Shown here piece after piece: positions 55,132 through 63,751 of a DNA stretch of 64,000 bases. The DNA comes from JAHECQ01 sp963775125. GTDB lineage: Bacteria > Actinomycetota > Acidimicrobiia > Acidimicrobiales > SZUA-35. Below the pieces are notes generated by a model that was not told the DNA's origin, ran no database searches, and saw only the letters and a list, made by a program, of their open reading frames with translations. Every line of letters begins with the position of its first letter. The first letter of the stretch is position 1. Where the stretch lies: positions 372,001-436,000 of the forward strand of contig CAVZHQ010000002.1 in NCBI GenBank assembly GCA_963775125.1, read 5' to 3'. The translations under genes were made by a program, and so were the position numbers.

Positions 55132-56838
55132 TCAGAACAGAAAGTAGCGCTGGGCCATGGGCAACACCTCGGCCGGCTGCTCGGTGACGAGTTGGCCGTC
55201 GATCCGCACCGCAAAGGTGTCGGGGTCGATCTCGATGCTGGGCATTGCGTCGTTCAACGGCATGTCGACCTTGCCCAACGATCGAGTGTCGGCGACCGCC
55301 ACGAGCGCCCGCTGGACGTTCAATCGGGCGGCGAGGCCGTCATCGAGCGCAACTTGCGCCACCCAGGCGATCGAACGACCGGGAGCGACCGCCGGTGCCG
55401 CTCCGAACATCGGCCGCGGCAACTGCGGCTGGGGTGTGGGGATGGAGGCGTTGGCATCGCCCATCGTCGCCCACGCGATCATTCCGCCCTTCAGCACCGC
55501 GTGGGGTCGGACACCGAAGAACGCCGGCTCCCACAACACCAGGTCGGCCAGCTTGCCCACCTCGACCGATCCGACCTCGCGCTGGAGCCCGTGGGTGATC
55601 GCCGGGCAGATCGTGTACTTCGCAACGTATCGACGGGCCCTCAGATTGTCGGCCGGCCCGTCGCCGTCGAGGCTCCCCCGGCGGAGCTTCATCACGTGGG
55701 CGGTCTGCCAGGTGCGCAGAATCACCTCGCCGATGCGGCCCATGGCCTGTGAATCCGACCCGATCATCGAGATCGCACCGAGGTCGTGGAGAATGTCTTC
55801 GGCTGCAATCGTCGACGGTCGGATCCGGCTGTCGGCGAACGCAAGATCCTCGGGGACAGCCGGATTCAGGTGGTGGCACACCATCAGCATGTCGAGATGT
55901 TCGTCGACGGTGTTCACCGTGTGCGGCCGAGTGGGATTGGTCGATGACGGCAACACGTTCGGGTGAGACGCCACCGTCATGATGTCGGGTGCGTGGCCAC
56001 CGCCGGCGCCCTCGGTGTGGAACGTGTGGATCGATCTCCCTGCGATCGCCGCCAACGTGCTCTCGACATAGCCGGCCTCGTTGAGGGTGTCGGTGTGAAT
56101 GGCGACCTGTACCCCCGACGCATCGGCGACCCTCAGGCAGGCGTCGATCGCGGCCGGCGTGGTCCCCCAGTCCTCGTGGAGCTTGAACCCGGCAGCGCCG
56201 GCCCGGAGCTGTTCCCACATGGCGGCCTCGTCGACCGTATTGCCCTTGCCGAGCAGGGCGACGTTGATCGGCCAATGATCGAGCGCCTCGAGCATTCGTT
56301 CGAGATGCCACGCACCGCTCACCGTCGTGGCCTTCGTACCCTCGGCCGGGCCGGTGCCCCCGCCGATGATCGTGGTGATCCCGGCGCCCAGCGCCTCGTC
56401 GAGGAGCTGCGGGCAGATGAGGTGGACGTGACAGTCGATCGCACCTGCCGTCACGATGCGACCGTTGCCGGAAAGGATCTCGGTCGACGGTCCGATCACG
56501 AGGGCGGGATCGATGCCATCCATCGTGTCGGGATTGCCCGCCTTGCCGATGCCGACGATCCGCCCGTCGCGGATGCCGATGTCGGCCTTCACGATTCCCC
56601 AATGATCGAGAACGATCGCTCCGGTGATCACGAGGTCCGGCGCGCCTGCCGCGCGCGAGCGGGTCGACTGGCCCATCGACTCCCGGATGACCTTGCCGCC
56701 CCCGAACACGACCTCGTCGCCACCGGCGCAGAGGTCTTCGGTCACCTCGATCCAGAGATCGGTGTCGGCGAGGCGGATCCGATCGCCGGCGGTCGGCCCG
56801 TACAACGCCCGATAGCGGTTGCGGTCGATGAAGCTCAC
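55132..56838 (-). CDS. ureC: Urease alpha subunit UreC
   Basis: The catalytic subunit (568 residues) that hydrolyses urea to ammonia and carbamate with two nickel ions. All ligands are present: H137 and H139 (AIDCHVHLICP), carbamylated K219 (AAGFKLHEDWG), H248 (AIHTDTLNEAG), H274 (HTFHTEGAGGGHAPD), C321/H322 in the flap (MVCHHLNPAVPEDLAF) and D362 (IGSDSQAMGR). The N terminus RNRYRALYGPTAGDRIRLAD is standard. The GTG start overlaps the ureAB stop by four bases. Intact, so urease should be active if its partners are. Confidence 0.97.
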   Translation of the reverse strand: MSFIDRNRYRALYGPTAGDRIRLADTDLWIEVTEDLCAGGDEVVFGGGKVIRESMGQSTRSRAAGAPDLVITGAIVLDHWGIVKADIGIRDGRIVGIGKAGNPDTMDGIDPALVIGPSTEILSGNGRIVTAGAIDCHVHLICPQLLDEALGAGITTIIGGGTGPAEGTKATTVSGAWHLERMLEALDHWPINVALLGKGNTVDEAAMWEQLRAGAAGFKLHEDWGTTPAAIDACLRVADASGVQVAIHTDTLNEAGYVESTLAAIAGRSIHTFHTEGAGGGHAPDIMTVASHPNVLPSSTNPTRPHTVNTVDEHLDMLMVCHHLNPAVPEDLAFADSRIRPSTIAAEDILHDLGAISMIGSDSQAMGRIGEVILRTWQTAHVMKLRRGSLDGDGPADNLRARRYVAKYTICPAITHGLQREVGSVEVGKLADLVLWEPAFFGVRPHAVLKGGMIAWATMGDANASIPTPQPQLPRPMFGAAPAVAPGRSIAWVAQVALDDGLAARLNVQRALVAVADTRSLGKVDMPLNDAMPSIEIDPDTFAVRIDGQLVTEQPAEVLPMAQRYFLF

Positions 56839-57506
56839 GCTCCGCCTCCTGTGGCCGGCGCGGCCGGCCGATCGAGCGGGCCGCCTACGGCGCCACGCAA
56901 ACCGGGGATCACACGAGCGCCGACGAATGGAACGAGATCGATATCCATGGCGATACCCGGTTCGAACCGGACGGCGGTGCCGGCCGGGATGTCGAGACGG
57001 TGACCGTAGGCCTGGTCGCGGTCGAACACGAGCGACGGGTTGGCCTCGGCAAAGTGGTAGTGCGAACCGACCTGGATGGGGCGGTCGCCACCGTTCTCGA
57101 CGCGCAGGGAGATGACGGGCCGCCCGGCGTTGATCTCGATCGGCTCGTCGGGCCCAACCACTTCGCCCGGGACCAATCGCTCGCCGCTGATCGAGGCACC
57201 GCCACCGCTGATCGGATCGTGCAGCGTCACGAGCTTCGTCCCGTCGGGAAAGGTCGCTTCGACCTGTACCTCGGGCAGCATCTCCGGCACACCCTCCATC
57301 ACGTCGTCACGGGTCAGGACGTGTCGGCCGTCTTCCATCAGATCGGCGACTCGACGCCCGTCACGAGCGGACTCCAGAACCCACGAGGTGAGCACCGCGA
57401 CCGCCTCCGGATAATTGAGCAGCAGTCCACGGTCGCGGCGGGCGCGAGCGACGCCGGCGGCGCTGTGCAGCAGCAGCCGCTCCTGTTCGTGAGGTGTGAG
57501 TCGCAT
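56835..57506 (-). CDS. ureAB: Fused urease gamma-beta subunit (UreA-UreB)
   Basis: A 223-residue protein from ATG 57506. Residues 1-100 are the gamma subunit (MRLTPHEQERLLLHSAAGVA, LNYPEAVAVLTSWVLESARD, EVQVEATFPDGTKLVTLHDP); residues about 110-215 are the beta subunit (LVPGEVVGPDEPIEINAGRP, RPIQVGSHYHFAEANPSLVF, GHRLDIPAGTAVRFEPG). No stop separates them, so it is a fusion like the small subunit of Helicobacter urease; in most bacteria they are separate genes. The longer open frame to 57704 overlaps urtE and lacks family sequence. It begins four bases after urtE and overlaps ureC. Confidence 0.95.
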   Translation of the reverse strand: MRLTPHEQERLLLHSAAGVARARRDRGLLLNYPEAVAVLTSWVLESARDGRRVADLMEDGRHVLTRDDVMEGVPEMLPEVQVEATFPDGTKLVTLHDPISGGGASISGERLVPGEVVGPDEPIEINAGRPVISLRVENGGDRPIQVGSHYHFAEANPSLVFDRDQAYGHRLDIPAGTAVRFEPGIAMDIDLVPFVGARVIPGLRGAVGGPLDRPAAPATGGGA

Positions 57507-57510
57507 ACGT

Positions 57511-58203
57511 TCAGACTGCCATCGCAGCTCGGACCTCGTCGAGCGAGTCCTCGCCGCCCTGACCAGAGGCCGTAATCCGACCCGACTCCAGCATGAAGTA
57601 GCGGTCGGTTGAACGAATGGCGAAGCCGACGTGTTGCTCGACGAGCACGACGGTGAGGTCGCCGCGGGCCGTGAGGTCGACGATGACTTGCTCGATCTCC
57701 GCAACCACGTTGGGCTGAATCCCCTCAGTCGGTTCGTCGAGGATCAACAGTCGCGGCTTACCGAGTAACGTCCGTGCGATGGCGAGCTGTTGGCGTTGGC
57801 CGCCCGACAACAGTCCCGCCGGCCGGGGAAGCAGGCCGGTGAGCGCCGGAAAAGTGTCGAGGACCTCATCGATCTCGGACCGCACGTTCGAGACGAGCTG
57901 GAGGTTCTCCATCGTCGTCATCTGCGGGAAGCAGAGCTGGCCTTGCGGGACATAGCCGACGCCCTTGCGGACCCGGTGGTTGGGCCGCGTTCTCGTGACA
58001 TCTTCGCCGTCGAGCAACACGGTTCCCGACTTCACCGGGACGAGGCCGACAGCGACCCGAAGCAGCGTGGTCTTCCCGGCGCCGTTGAGGCCCAGGATCG
58101 CTGCCGCGCCACTCTTGGGAACCGAGAGGTCGACATCGAACAGAACCATCGAACGCCCATAGCCCGCAGTCACTCCGACCAGCTCGAGCATTGGTTCAAC
58201 CAT
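57511..58203 (-). CDS. urtE: Urea ABC transporter ATPase UrtE
   Basis: A 230-residue LivF-like ATPase from ATG 58203 (MVEPMLELVGVTAGYGRS). Walker A is ILGLNGAGKTTLLR, KGVGYVPQGQLCFPQMTTME the Q-loop stretch, LSGGQRQQLAIARTLL the signature, RLLILDEPTEGIQPNVV Walker B (the EGIQP motif is typical of UrtE) and VLVEQHVGFA the switch His. With UrtD it energises the UrtBC permease. It overlaps the end of urtD by eight bases. Confidence 0.93.
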   Translation of the reverse strand: MVEPMLELVGVTAGYGRSMVLFDVDLSVPKSGAAAILGLNGAGKTTLLRVAVGLVPVKSGTVLLDGEDVTRTRPNHRVRKGVGYVPQGQLCFPQMTTMENLQLVSNVRSEIDEVLDTFPALTGLLPRPAGLLSGGQRQQLAIARTLLGKPRLLILDEPTEGIQPNVVAEIEQVIVDLTARGDLTVVLVEQHVGFAIRSTDRYFMLESGRITASGQGGEDSLDEVRAAMAV

Positions 58204-58991
58204 GTGTCGTTGCCTCCATTGTTGGCCCCATTGCCGCCGCCTCCGGTGTCGTTCCCAGATAGACAGCTTGCACTCGTCGGTCCGCTTGCACCTCCGCCAC
58301 CGATCCCTCCGCAAGCACCGTGCCGGTGTGCATCACCGTCACGAAGTCGGCGTACCGACGCATGAACTCCATGTCGTGCTCGATGATGACGATGGTCCGA
58401 TCGGCGACGATCCGCTTCAACAGCTCGCCCGTTTCGTCCCGTTCCCCGCTACTCATGCCTGCAACGGTCTCGTCGAGGAACAGCACCTTGGCGTCCTGCA
58501 CCAACAGCATGCCAACCTCGAGCCACTGCTTCTGGCCGTGCGCGAGGATCCCAGCAGGTCGGTGCGCCAGCCCCGCCAGGCCGATCGTGTCCAACGCCTC
58601 CTCGACCCGCTCGGGAACCGAGCCACGGGCAAAGAATCGACCGGCGCGCCTTTCGGTGCACACCCGCTGCGATGTCCAGATTCTGGAGCACGCTCAGCTG
58701 TTCGAATACCGACGCCGTCTGGAACGTCCGTCCGATCCCGAGGCGGACGATCTCGTGCGACCGCATCGTGAGGAGGTCTTGGTGCCGGAAGATCGCCTCT
58801 CCGGTGCCGCGCACGAGTCCGGTCAGGGCATCGACCAGCGTGGTCTTGCCGGCCCCGTTCGGGCCGATGAGGAAGTGCAGCCTGCCCTGCAGAAGGGTGA
58901 GGTCGACCCCGTCGACTGCCTTGAACCCGTCGAAGTCAACGGTCAGGTTGCGGATCTCGAGGTAGTCCTGCTCGAGGAACGAGGCCGTCAT
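58196..58991 (-). CDS. urtD: Urea ABC transporter ATPase UrtD, one frameshift
   Basis: LivG-like ATPase, about 265 residues after repair. From ATG 58991 (overlapping the urtC stop), EQDYLEIRNLTVDFDGFKAV, Walker A LIGPNGAGKTTLVDAL and LGIGRTFQTASVFEQLSVLQ are read. At about 58645, after AAGVHRKARR, the frame changes and the rest follows: FFARGSVPERVEEALDTIGL, the UrtD-type signature LAHGQKQWLEVGMLL, Walker B VLFLDETVAGMSSGE and IVIIEHDMEFMRRYAD. A single base accounts for the break. With every other gene of the transporter intact, a sequence error is more likely than a real knockout. Confidence 0.88.
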
Positions 58992-60142
58992 GCCACTACC
59001 GCCGACTCTGCTTGCCCGGACCGCAAACGTGACTTCAGTTTGGGCCACAGCGAGGCGACGCCACCGGGGAGGAACAGGATGACCAGAATGAAGAGCGCTC
59101 CCAGGAAGTAGGTCCACTGCGTCGGAAACCTCTCGGAGAGCGTGGACCGGCCGTAGCCGACGGCGATGGCACCGAGCACGGGGCCGAACAGCGAAGCACG
59201 CCCGCCGAGCGCGACACCAGCCAGTAGCAGGATGGACGCCGGAGCGTCCACATTGGACGGCGAGATGATGCCTGCGATCGGAACGAAGATCGCACCGCCG
59301 ATGCTCGCCATGACGGCGGCCGTCATGAAGGCGACCAGCTTGATGTTCGCGGGGTCGTAGCCGAGGAATCGGATGCGCTCCTCCGCGTCCCGAGTGGCGA
59401 CCAACAGCTCGCCGTATCGACTGCGGTAGAGCTGCCACAGGATCAGCAGGAACAGGACCACCAACCCGGCCGCGAGTCGGTAGAGGTTCTTCTGGACCTG
59501 AGGGTCATAGAGGTTGTGGCCGAAGACGGTGGAGAACGTGTTCAGGCCGTTGAAACCGCCGGTCTGCTTGATCGTCGCAATCAACAGCGTTGCGAACGCG
59601 ACCGCCATGGCCTGAGTGAGGATGGCGAAGTAGGCACCTTTCACCCGGCGCTTCAGGATCGCGAACCCGAGGAGGAACGACACGACCATGGGTAGGGCCA
59701 CGATGACGAACAGCGTGAACGCCCCGCTGCGGAACGGTTCCCACCAGCTGGGCATGCTGCCGTCGCCATACAGCACCATGAAGTCGGGAACCCCGCCGGG
59801 ACCGGCCGCCTCGAGCTTCATGTGCATCGCCATCGCGTAGGCGCCGAGACCGAAGAACACGCCCTGGCCCATCACGAGCATGCCCCCACGACCCCAGGCG
59901 AGACCGATGCCCATCGAGGCAAGCGCCAACGCGCAGTACCTCCCCAGGTTGCCGAGTCGGAACGTGCTGAGCGAACTCGGAGCCCAGACGAGCAGCACGA
60001 CTGCCAGAAGGACGATCCCGATCAAGGAACCGTAGGTGTTGAGTGTGTTCGCCAACGAGAGCGCGGGTCGAGCAGCAACAGCCCGTCCTGCGCCTTCCCC
60101 AGCGTCGGACCCCTCGGACGATTTGGCTGCGATCATCGTCAT
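58988..60142 (-). CDS. urtC: Urea ABC transporter permease UrtC
   Basis: A 384-residue LivM-like permease from ATG 60142, overlapping the urtB stop (ATGA). About ten hydrophobic segments, with ALASMGIGLAWGRGGMLVMG, GQGVFFGLGAYAMAMHMKLE, AYFAILTQAMAVAFATLLIA and the urea-specific TGGFNGLN being typical. VATRDAEERIRFLGYDPANI is the EAA-like loop that contacts the ATPases, followed by AGVALGGRASLFGPVLGAI. Forms the pore with UrtB. Length matches the family. Confidence 0.93.
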   Translation of the reverse strand: MTMIAAKSSEGSDAGEGAGRAVAARPALSLANTLNTYGSLIGIVLLAVVLLVWAPSSLSTFRLGNLGRYCALALASMGIGLAWGRGGMLVMGQGVFFGLGAYAMAMHMKLEAAGPGGVPDFMVLYGDGSMPSWWEPFRSGAFTLFVIVALPMVVSFLLGFAILKRRVKGAYFAILTQAMAVAFATLLIATIKQTGGFNGLNTFSTVFGHNLYDPQVQKNLYRLAAGLVVLFLLILWQLYRSRYGELLVATRDAEERIRFLGYDPANIKLVAFMTAAVMASIGGAIFVPIAGIISPSNVDAPASILLLAGVALGGRASLFGPVLGAIAVGYGRSTLSERFPTQWTYFLGALFILVILFLPGGVASLWPKLKSRLRSGQAESAVVA

Positions 60143-61023
60143 GCCAACGACCTCGTCCGCACGGTGAAGAGACCCTGCGGCCGAGCCATGAGAAAGATGA
60201 CCACGAGCGCAAACGTGATGACCTGCGCCATGCTTCCGCTGATCCAGTCGGTCAGGAAGGCGGTGACCACGCCGACGGCCCACGCTGCCATCACGGTTCC
60301 CTTGAGCTGCCCGACACCCCCGACCACGACAACGAGGAACGCCGGGATGATGTACGACGTGCCGAGCGTCGGGTTCGTACCCGAGATCAACGCAATTGCG
60401 ACGCCCCCGACACCTGCGAGGCCCGTGCCCAAGAAGAAGGTGATGCGGTCGACCTTCCGGGTCGAGATCCCCAGCGTCTCGGCGAGCTGCCGATTCTGCA
60501 CCGTCGCTCGGATCTGCCGACCGAAGGAGCTGTACTTCAGTACCGCGCTGAGAGCGCCAAGCGCGCCGAGCGCCAGCACGATGGTGAACAGCTGACGGTG
60601 AGGCCAGTCGTAGCCGAACACCGAGATCTGTCCATCCAACCAACTCGGTGCGGTGACCGGGTCGCCCTGCGCCCCGAACACATCTTGGGCGAGCTGCTGA
60701 AGTACGAGGGCGACACCGACGGTGACGAGAAGGGTGTCGAGGGGCCTTGCGTACATCCACTGGATGACCGAAACCTCGAGCAGTAATCCCAGCAGTCCCG
60801 CAACGATGAACGCCATCGGCAACGCGATCACGATGGACAGACCGGCCGCGGAGATCACTTGCTGGGTGAGGTAGGCGACGTACGCACCGACCATCAGGAA
60901 CTCGCCGTTCGCCATGTTGATCACGCCCATCTGGCCAAAGGTCAGCGAGAGGCCGAGCGCCGCCAGCAAAAGTATGGCGCCGGTGGCGGTACCGGTCAGG
61001 AAGGGGGTTGTGAGTGCGTCCAT
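60139..61023 (-). CDS. urtB: Urea ABC transporter permease UrtB
   Basis: A 294-residue LivH-like permease starting at ATG 61023. LAALGLSLTFGQMGVINMAN and GEFLMVGAYVAYLTQQ at the N terminus are the hallmark of UrtB/LivH. YSSFGRQIRATVQNRQLAET and LGISTRKVDRITFFLGTGLA form the ATPase-facing loop, and AFLVVVVGGVGQLKGTVMAA follows. UrtB in some bacteria has a longer N-terminal leader; here it is of the short type. It lies 104 bases downstream of urtA, where expression may step down after the binding-protein gene. Confidence 0.93.
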   Translation of the reverse strand: MDALTTPFLTGTATGAILLLAALGLSLTFGQMGVINMANGEFLMVGAYVAYLTQQVISAAGLSIVIALPMAFIVAGLLGLLLEVSVIQWMYARPLDTLLVTVGVALVLQQLAQDVFGAQGDPVTAPSWLDGQISVFGYDWPHRQLFTIVLALGALGALSAVLKYSSFGRQIRATVQNRQLAETLGISTRKVDRITFFLGTGLAGVGGVAIALISGTNPTLGTSYIIPAFLVVVVGGVGQLKGTVMAAWAVGVVTAFLTDWISGSMAQVITFALVVIFLMARPQGLFTVRTRSLA

Positions 61024-61127
61024 CGTTCTGCTTTCAGATCGTCGTCGAACCGGAGCGGCTATCCGTCGGGGGCGCCGTGCGGATGCACGGTCGCCCCCGA
61101 CGAACACACGGTGTGCGAAGCCCTGCC

Positions 61128-62414
61128 TCAGTCCTTGGTCGGGTCCCACCAGGAGTAGCCCTCGAGGAACGGGTCGGGCTCGATCGGACCCTCGGAACTC
61201 CACACGATGTCGAACTGGTTGTCGGCGTTGATCTGGCCGATCAAACCGGTCTTGGCGATGTGGTGGTTCTCTCCGTTGACCGTGACCGGCCCTTCGGGCG
61301 AAGCGAAGGTGACACCATCGGATGCCGCGTTCACCGCGTCCACACAGAACGACTCGGCCTTCTCGACCATGTTCTTGTAGAGGTAGAGCGAGGTGTAGGC
61401 CGCTTCCATTGGATCCGACGTGGGTCGGTCGGTTCCGTACTTGGCCTGGAACGCCTCGATGAACGTTGCGTTCTCGGGGCTGTCGACGCTCTGGAAGTAG
61501 TTCCAGGCGGCGTACTGGCCGGTGAGATCGACGCCCATCGCCGGAGCTTCTTCTTCGGCGATCGACACCGAGATGATCGGCGAGTTGTCCGCGCCGAGGC
61601 CGGCCTCGTCGTACGCCTTGATGAAGCCAACGTTCGACGATCCGTTGATGGTGTTGAACACGAAGTCCGGCTTGGCTTCGGCGATCTTGGCGACCTGCGT
61701 CGTCCAGTCGTCGCTGTCGAGCGGCACGTATTCCTCACCGACGATCTCGATACCGAGTTCCGCGGCGTACTGCTTGATGATCTTGTTCGCAGTGCGGGGG
61801 AACACGTAGTCAGACCCGGCCAAGAACAGCGTCTTCACACCTTCCGAGGCCAAGAAGTCCATGGCGGGGATGATCTGCTGGTTGGTCGTGGCGCCCGTGT
61901 AGTAGATGTTCTTCGAGGCTTCGAGGCCCTCGTACTGGACGGGGTAGAACAGGAGACCGTTCGCTCCTTCGACCACCGGCAGCATCGCCTTACGAGATGC
62001 TGACGTCCAACCACCGAACACGGCGGCGACGTTGTCCTCGGTGAGCAGCTTGTTGATCTTCTCGGCGAAGATGGTCGGCTCGCTCTGACCGTCCTCCTCG
62101 ATGAACTCGATCTCCTTTCCGAGAATTCCGCCGGCCTCGTTGATTTCCTCGGAAGCGAGGATCAGGGAGTCGCGGACCGTCTGCTCGCTGATGGCCATCG
62201 CACCCGACGTCGAGTTCAGGAAGCCGAGCTGGACGGTGTCACCTTCGACGCAGATGTCGCCGGATGCCGTTTCGGTGCCGGCTGCCGCCTCGGTGCCATC
62301 GGTCGTTTCGCTCTCTTCCGCCGCATCGCTCGTGTCGCTGCCGCAAGCGGTCGCCACCAGGGCAATCGACGCGAACAGCGGCACGGCACTTCGTAGGAAA
62401 CTTCGGTTGCGCAT
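61128..62414 (-). CDS. urtA: Urea ABC transporter substrate-binding lipoprotein UrtA
   Basis: A 428-residue lipoprotein, first gene of the urea cluster. The signal (SAVPLFASIALVATA) ends at C24 (ATAC), then an acidic Thr/Glu linker. The binding domain has VQLGFLNSTSGAMAISEQTV, FIEEDGQSEPTIFAEKINKL, AAVFGGWTSASRKAMLPVVE and LLFYPVQYEGLEASKNIYYT, all typical of UrtA/FmdD and distinct from general branched-chain amino-acid binding proteins. GGGAG-type ribosome site (GGGAGT) precedes ATG 62414. It would capture urea at the membrane surface for UrtBCDE. Divergent from an ArsR regulator. Confidence 0.95.
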   Translation of the reverse strand: MRNRSFLRSAVPLFASIALVATACGSDTSDAAEESETTDGTEAAAGTETASGDICVEGDTVQLGFLNSTSGAMAISEQTVRDSLILASEEINEAGGILGKEIEFIEEDGQSEPTIFAEKINKLLTEDNVAAVFGGWTSASRKAMLPVVEGANGLLFYPVQYEGLEASKNIYYTGATTNQQIIPAMDFLASEGVKTLFLAGSDYVFPRTANKIIKQYAAELGIEIVGEEYVPLDSDDWTTQVAKIAEAKPDFVFNTINGSSNVGFIKAYDEAGLGADNSPIISVSIAEEEAPAMGVDLTGQYAAWNYFQSVDSPENATFIEAFQAKYGTDRPTSDPMEAAYTSLYLYKNMVEKAESFCVDAVNAASDGVTFASPEGPVTVNGENHHIAKTGLIGQINADNQFDIVWSSEGPIEPDPFLEGYSWWDPTKD

Positions 62415-62567
62415 GGGACTCCCTGGGGATTGGAGATGAACATTTCACGACTGTCACCGGTCGCCCTAACCGCCGTTCGGTGAACAGGCGTGAACCTAGA
62501 AAGGTCACGTTTCCGGAATGTGTCCGGGAGGTGAAGCCACCGCTCGACCCAGCACCGGCCGATTGAC

Positions 62568-62587
62568 AGGTGACCAAACGGTCACCT
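62568..62587. promoter_or_regulatory. Perfect inverted repeat, probable ArsR operator
   Basis: AGGTGACC - AAAC - GGTCACCT: 8-bp arms with a four-base spacer, ending 11 bases before the GTG start of the ArsR gene. A related half site (AGGTCAC) is at about 62500. It lies in the 184-base region shared with the divergent urtA gene, so the regulator might affect both, but proximity favours autoregulation. Confidence 0.7.
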
Positions 62588-62598
62588 ATTGTGCGCTG

Positions 62599-62916
62599 GT
62601 GCACGACGAGGACAGTGTGTTTCGGGCGCTTGCGGATCCGACGAGGCGGCATCTCCTCGACCGGCTCTTCGAACGCGACGGACGCACGCTGACCGATCTC
62701 GAAAGCGACCTCGACATGACCCGCTTCGGTGTGATGAAACACCTGCGGGTACTCGAAGAGGCCGGTCTCGTCGTCACCCGGAAAGCGGGACGGGAGAAAT
62801 TGCACTTTCTCAACCCGATCCCCATCCGAGTGATCCACGACCGGTGGATCGACAAGTACACCGAGCGCCAAGTGACGGCACTCGTCGACCTCAAGAACCA
62901 ACTGGAGCGAGCATGA
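62599..62916 (+). CDS. ArsR-family transcriptional regulator (SRPBCC-linked type)
   Basis: A 105-residue regulator from GTG 62599, chosen because VFRALADPTRRHLLDRLFER is the usual N terminus; the frame is open to 62518. TRFGVMKHLRVLEEAGLVVT is the recognition helix and wing, and NPIPIRVIHDRWIDKYTERQ the C-terminal helix typical of the subgroup paired with SRPBCC proteins. No metal-binding Cys pair. It overlaps the next ATG (ATGA). A perfect palindrome lies upstream. Divergent from urtA. Confidence 0.9.
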   Translation: MHDEDSVFRALADPTRRHLLDRLFERDGRTLTDLESDLDMTRFGVMKHLRVLEEAGLVVTRKAGREKLHFLNPIPIRVIHDRWIDKYTERQVTALVDLKNQLERA

Positions 62917-63458
62917 CCACTGACGGACCAACCACGGTCGCCACGACCGGCGCCGTGACCACACAAGTGCATCGCGTGTACATACGCGCCACTGCCCAAG
63001 CCATCTGGATCGCGATCACCGACCCTGAGTGGACGGCCAAGTACGGCTACGGCGGGCACGCGCACTACGAACTCCACTCGGGGGGCGCGCTGCGAATCAA
63101 TCCCGACGAGCAGATGGTCGAGGGTTCGAAGGCGATGGGGTACGAGATCCCCGACGTCATCATCGACGGCGAGGTGCTCGAGGTCGACGAGCCGTTCCAC
63201 CTGAAGACGACGTGGCGCATGCTGATGGATCCGGGCACGGCCGGCGAGGGATTCTCGACGATCAGCTACGACATCAAAGAGTACGAAGGCGGCGTGTGCT
63301 CACTCACCGTCACCCACGAGCTCGAGGGGATGCCAATGTTCGCCGCGATGGTTGCCGGCAGCATCGACGACCCCAACATGGGCGGCGGTGGACACCCATG
63401 GATCCTCAGCGACCTCAAGAGCGTCCTCGAGAACGGCAAACGGATGGCCGCTGCCTGA
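62913..63458 (+). CDS. SRPBCC (AHSA1-like) domain protein
   Basis: A 181-residue protein. VHRVYIRATAQAIWIAITDP, YGYGGHAHYELHSGGALRIN, DVIIDGEVLEVDEPFHLKTT and CSLTVTHELEGMPMFAAMV match the activator-of-Hsp90-like SRPBCC domain common behind ArsR genes in actinobacteria. HPWILSDLKSVLENG is the C-terminal helix. Ligand unknown. Coupled to the regulator by a four-base overlap. This is the third such pair in the window, the others being at 38506 (intact) and 41127 (decayed). Confidence 0.87.
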   Translation: MTTDGPTTVATTGAVTTQVHRVYIRATAQAIWIAITDPEWTAKYGYGGHAHYELHSGGALRINPDEQMVEGSKAMGYEIPDVIIDGEVLEVDEPFHLKTTWRMLMDPGTAGEGFSTISYDIKEYEGGVCSLTVTHELEGMPMFAAMVAGSIDDPNMGGGGHPWILSDLKSVLENGKRMAAA

Positions 63459-63556
63459 ACCCGCTCGCCATCGTCGAACCTGCACTCCGCCTCGGCCCGC
63501 TGAACCCGCATCGACGAGTTCGGCGGCGTCGACGGAAGGTTCGCGCTTCGGATCGA

Positions 63557-63709
63557 CTACTGACCGCGACGGAGTTTGACGACGTTGACCACGATGGCAA
63601 TCACGATGCCGATCCCGACAAAGGCGGCGATGAAGACTGCTTGACCGGCCGATCCCCATCGATCGCCCGCGCTTTGCGCTCCGAGCCAGCCGAGAAGACC
63701 GCCGAGCAC
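63557..63709 (-). CDS. Small single-pass membrane protein
   Basis: A 50-residue reading frame from GTG 63709 (a TTG at about 63727 is an alternative). After a short helix (LLGWLGAQSAGDRWGSAG), residues 26-44 form a membrane segment (AVFIAAFVGIGIVIAIVV) with a basic end (KLRRGQ). No family recognised. The hydrophobic profile makes it more convincing than the surrounding shadows, but the start is uncertain and it is in the unassigned gap between the SRPBCC gene and the last gene. Confidence 0.45.
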   Translation of the reverse strand: MLGGLLGWLGAQSAGDRWGSAGQAVFIAAFVGIGIVIAIVVNVVKLRRGQ

Positions 63710-63751
63710 TGGGGCGGCCCTTCTCAACGGTCGCCCTTGGAAGGCAGCGTG

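Noticed and set aside
58600..58680. Programmed ribosomal frameshifting in urtD
   Set aside because: No slippery heptamer or stimulatory stem is evident, and similar one-base breaks occur across unrelated genes in the window.
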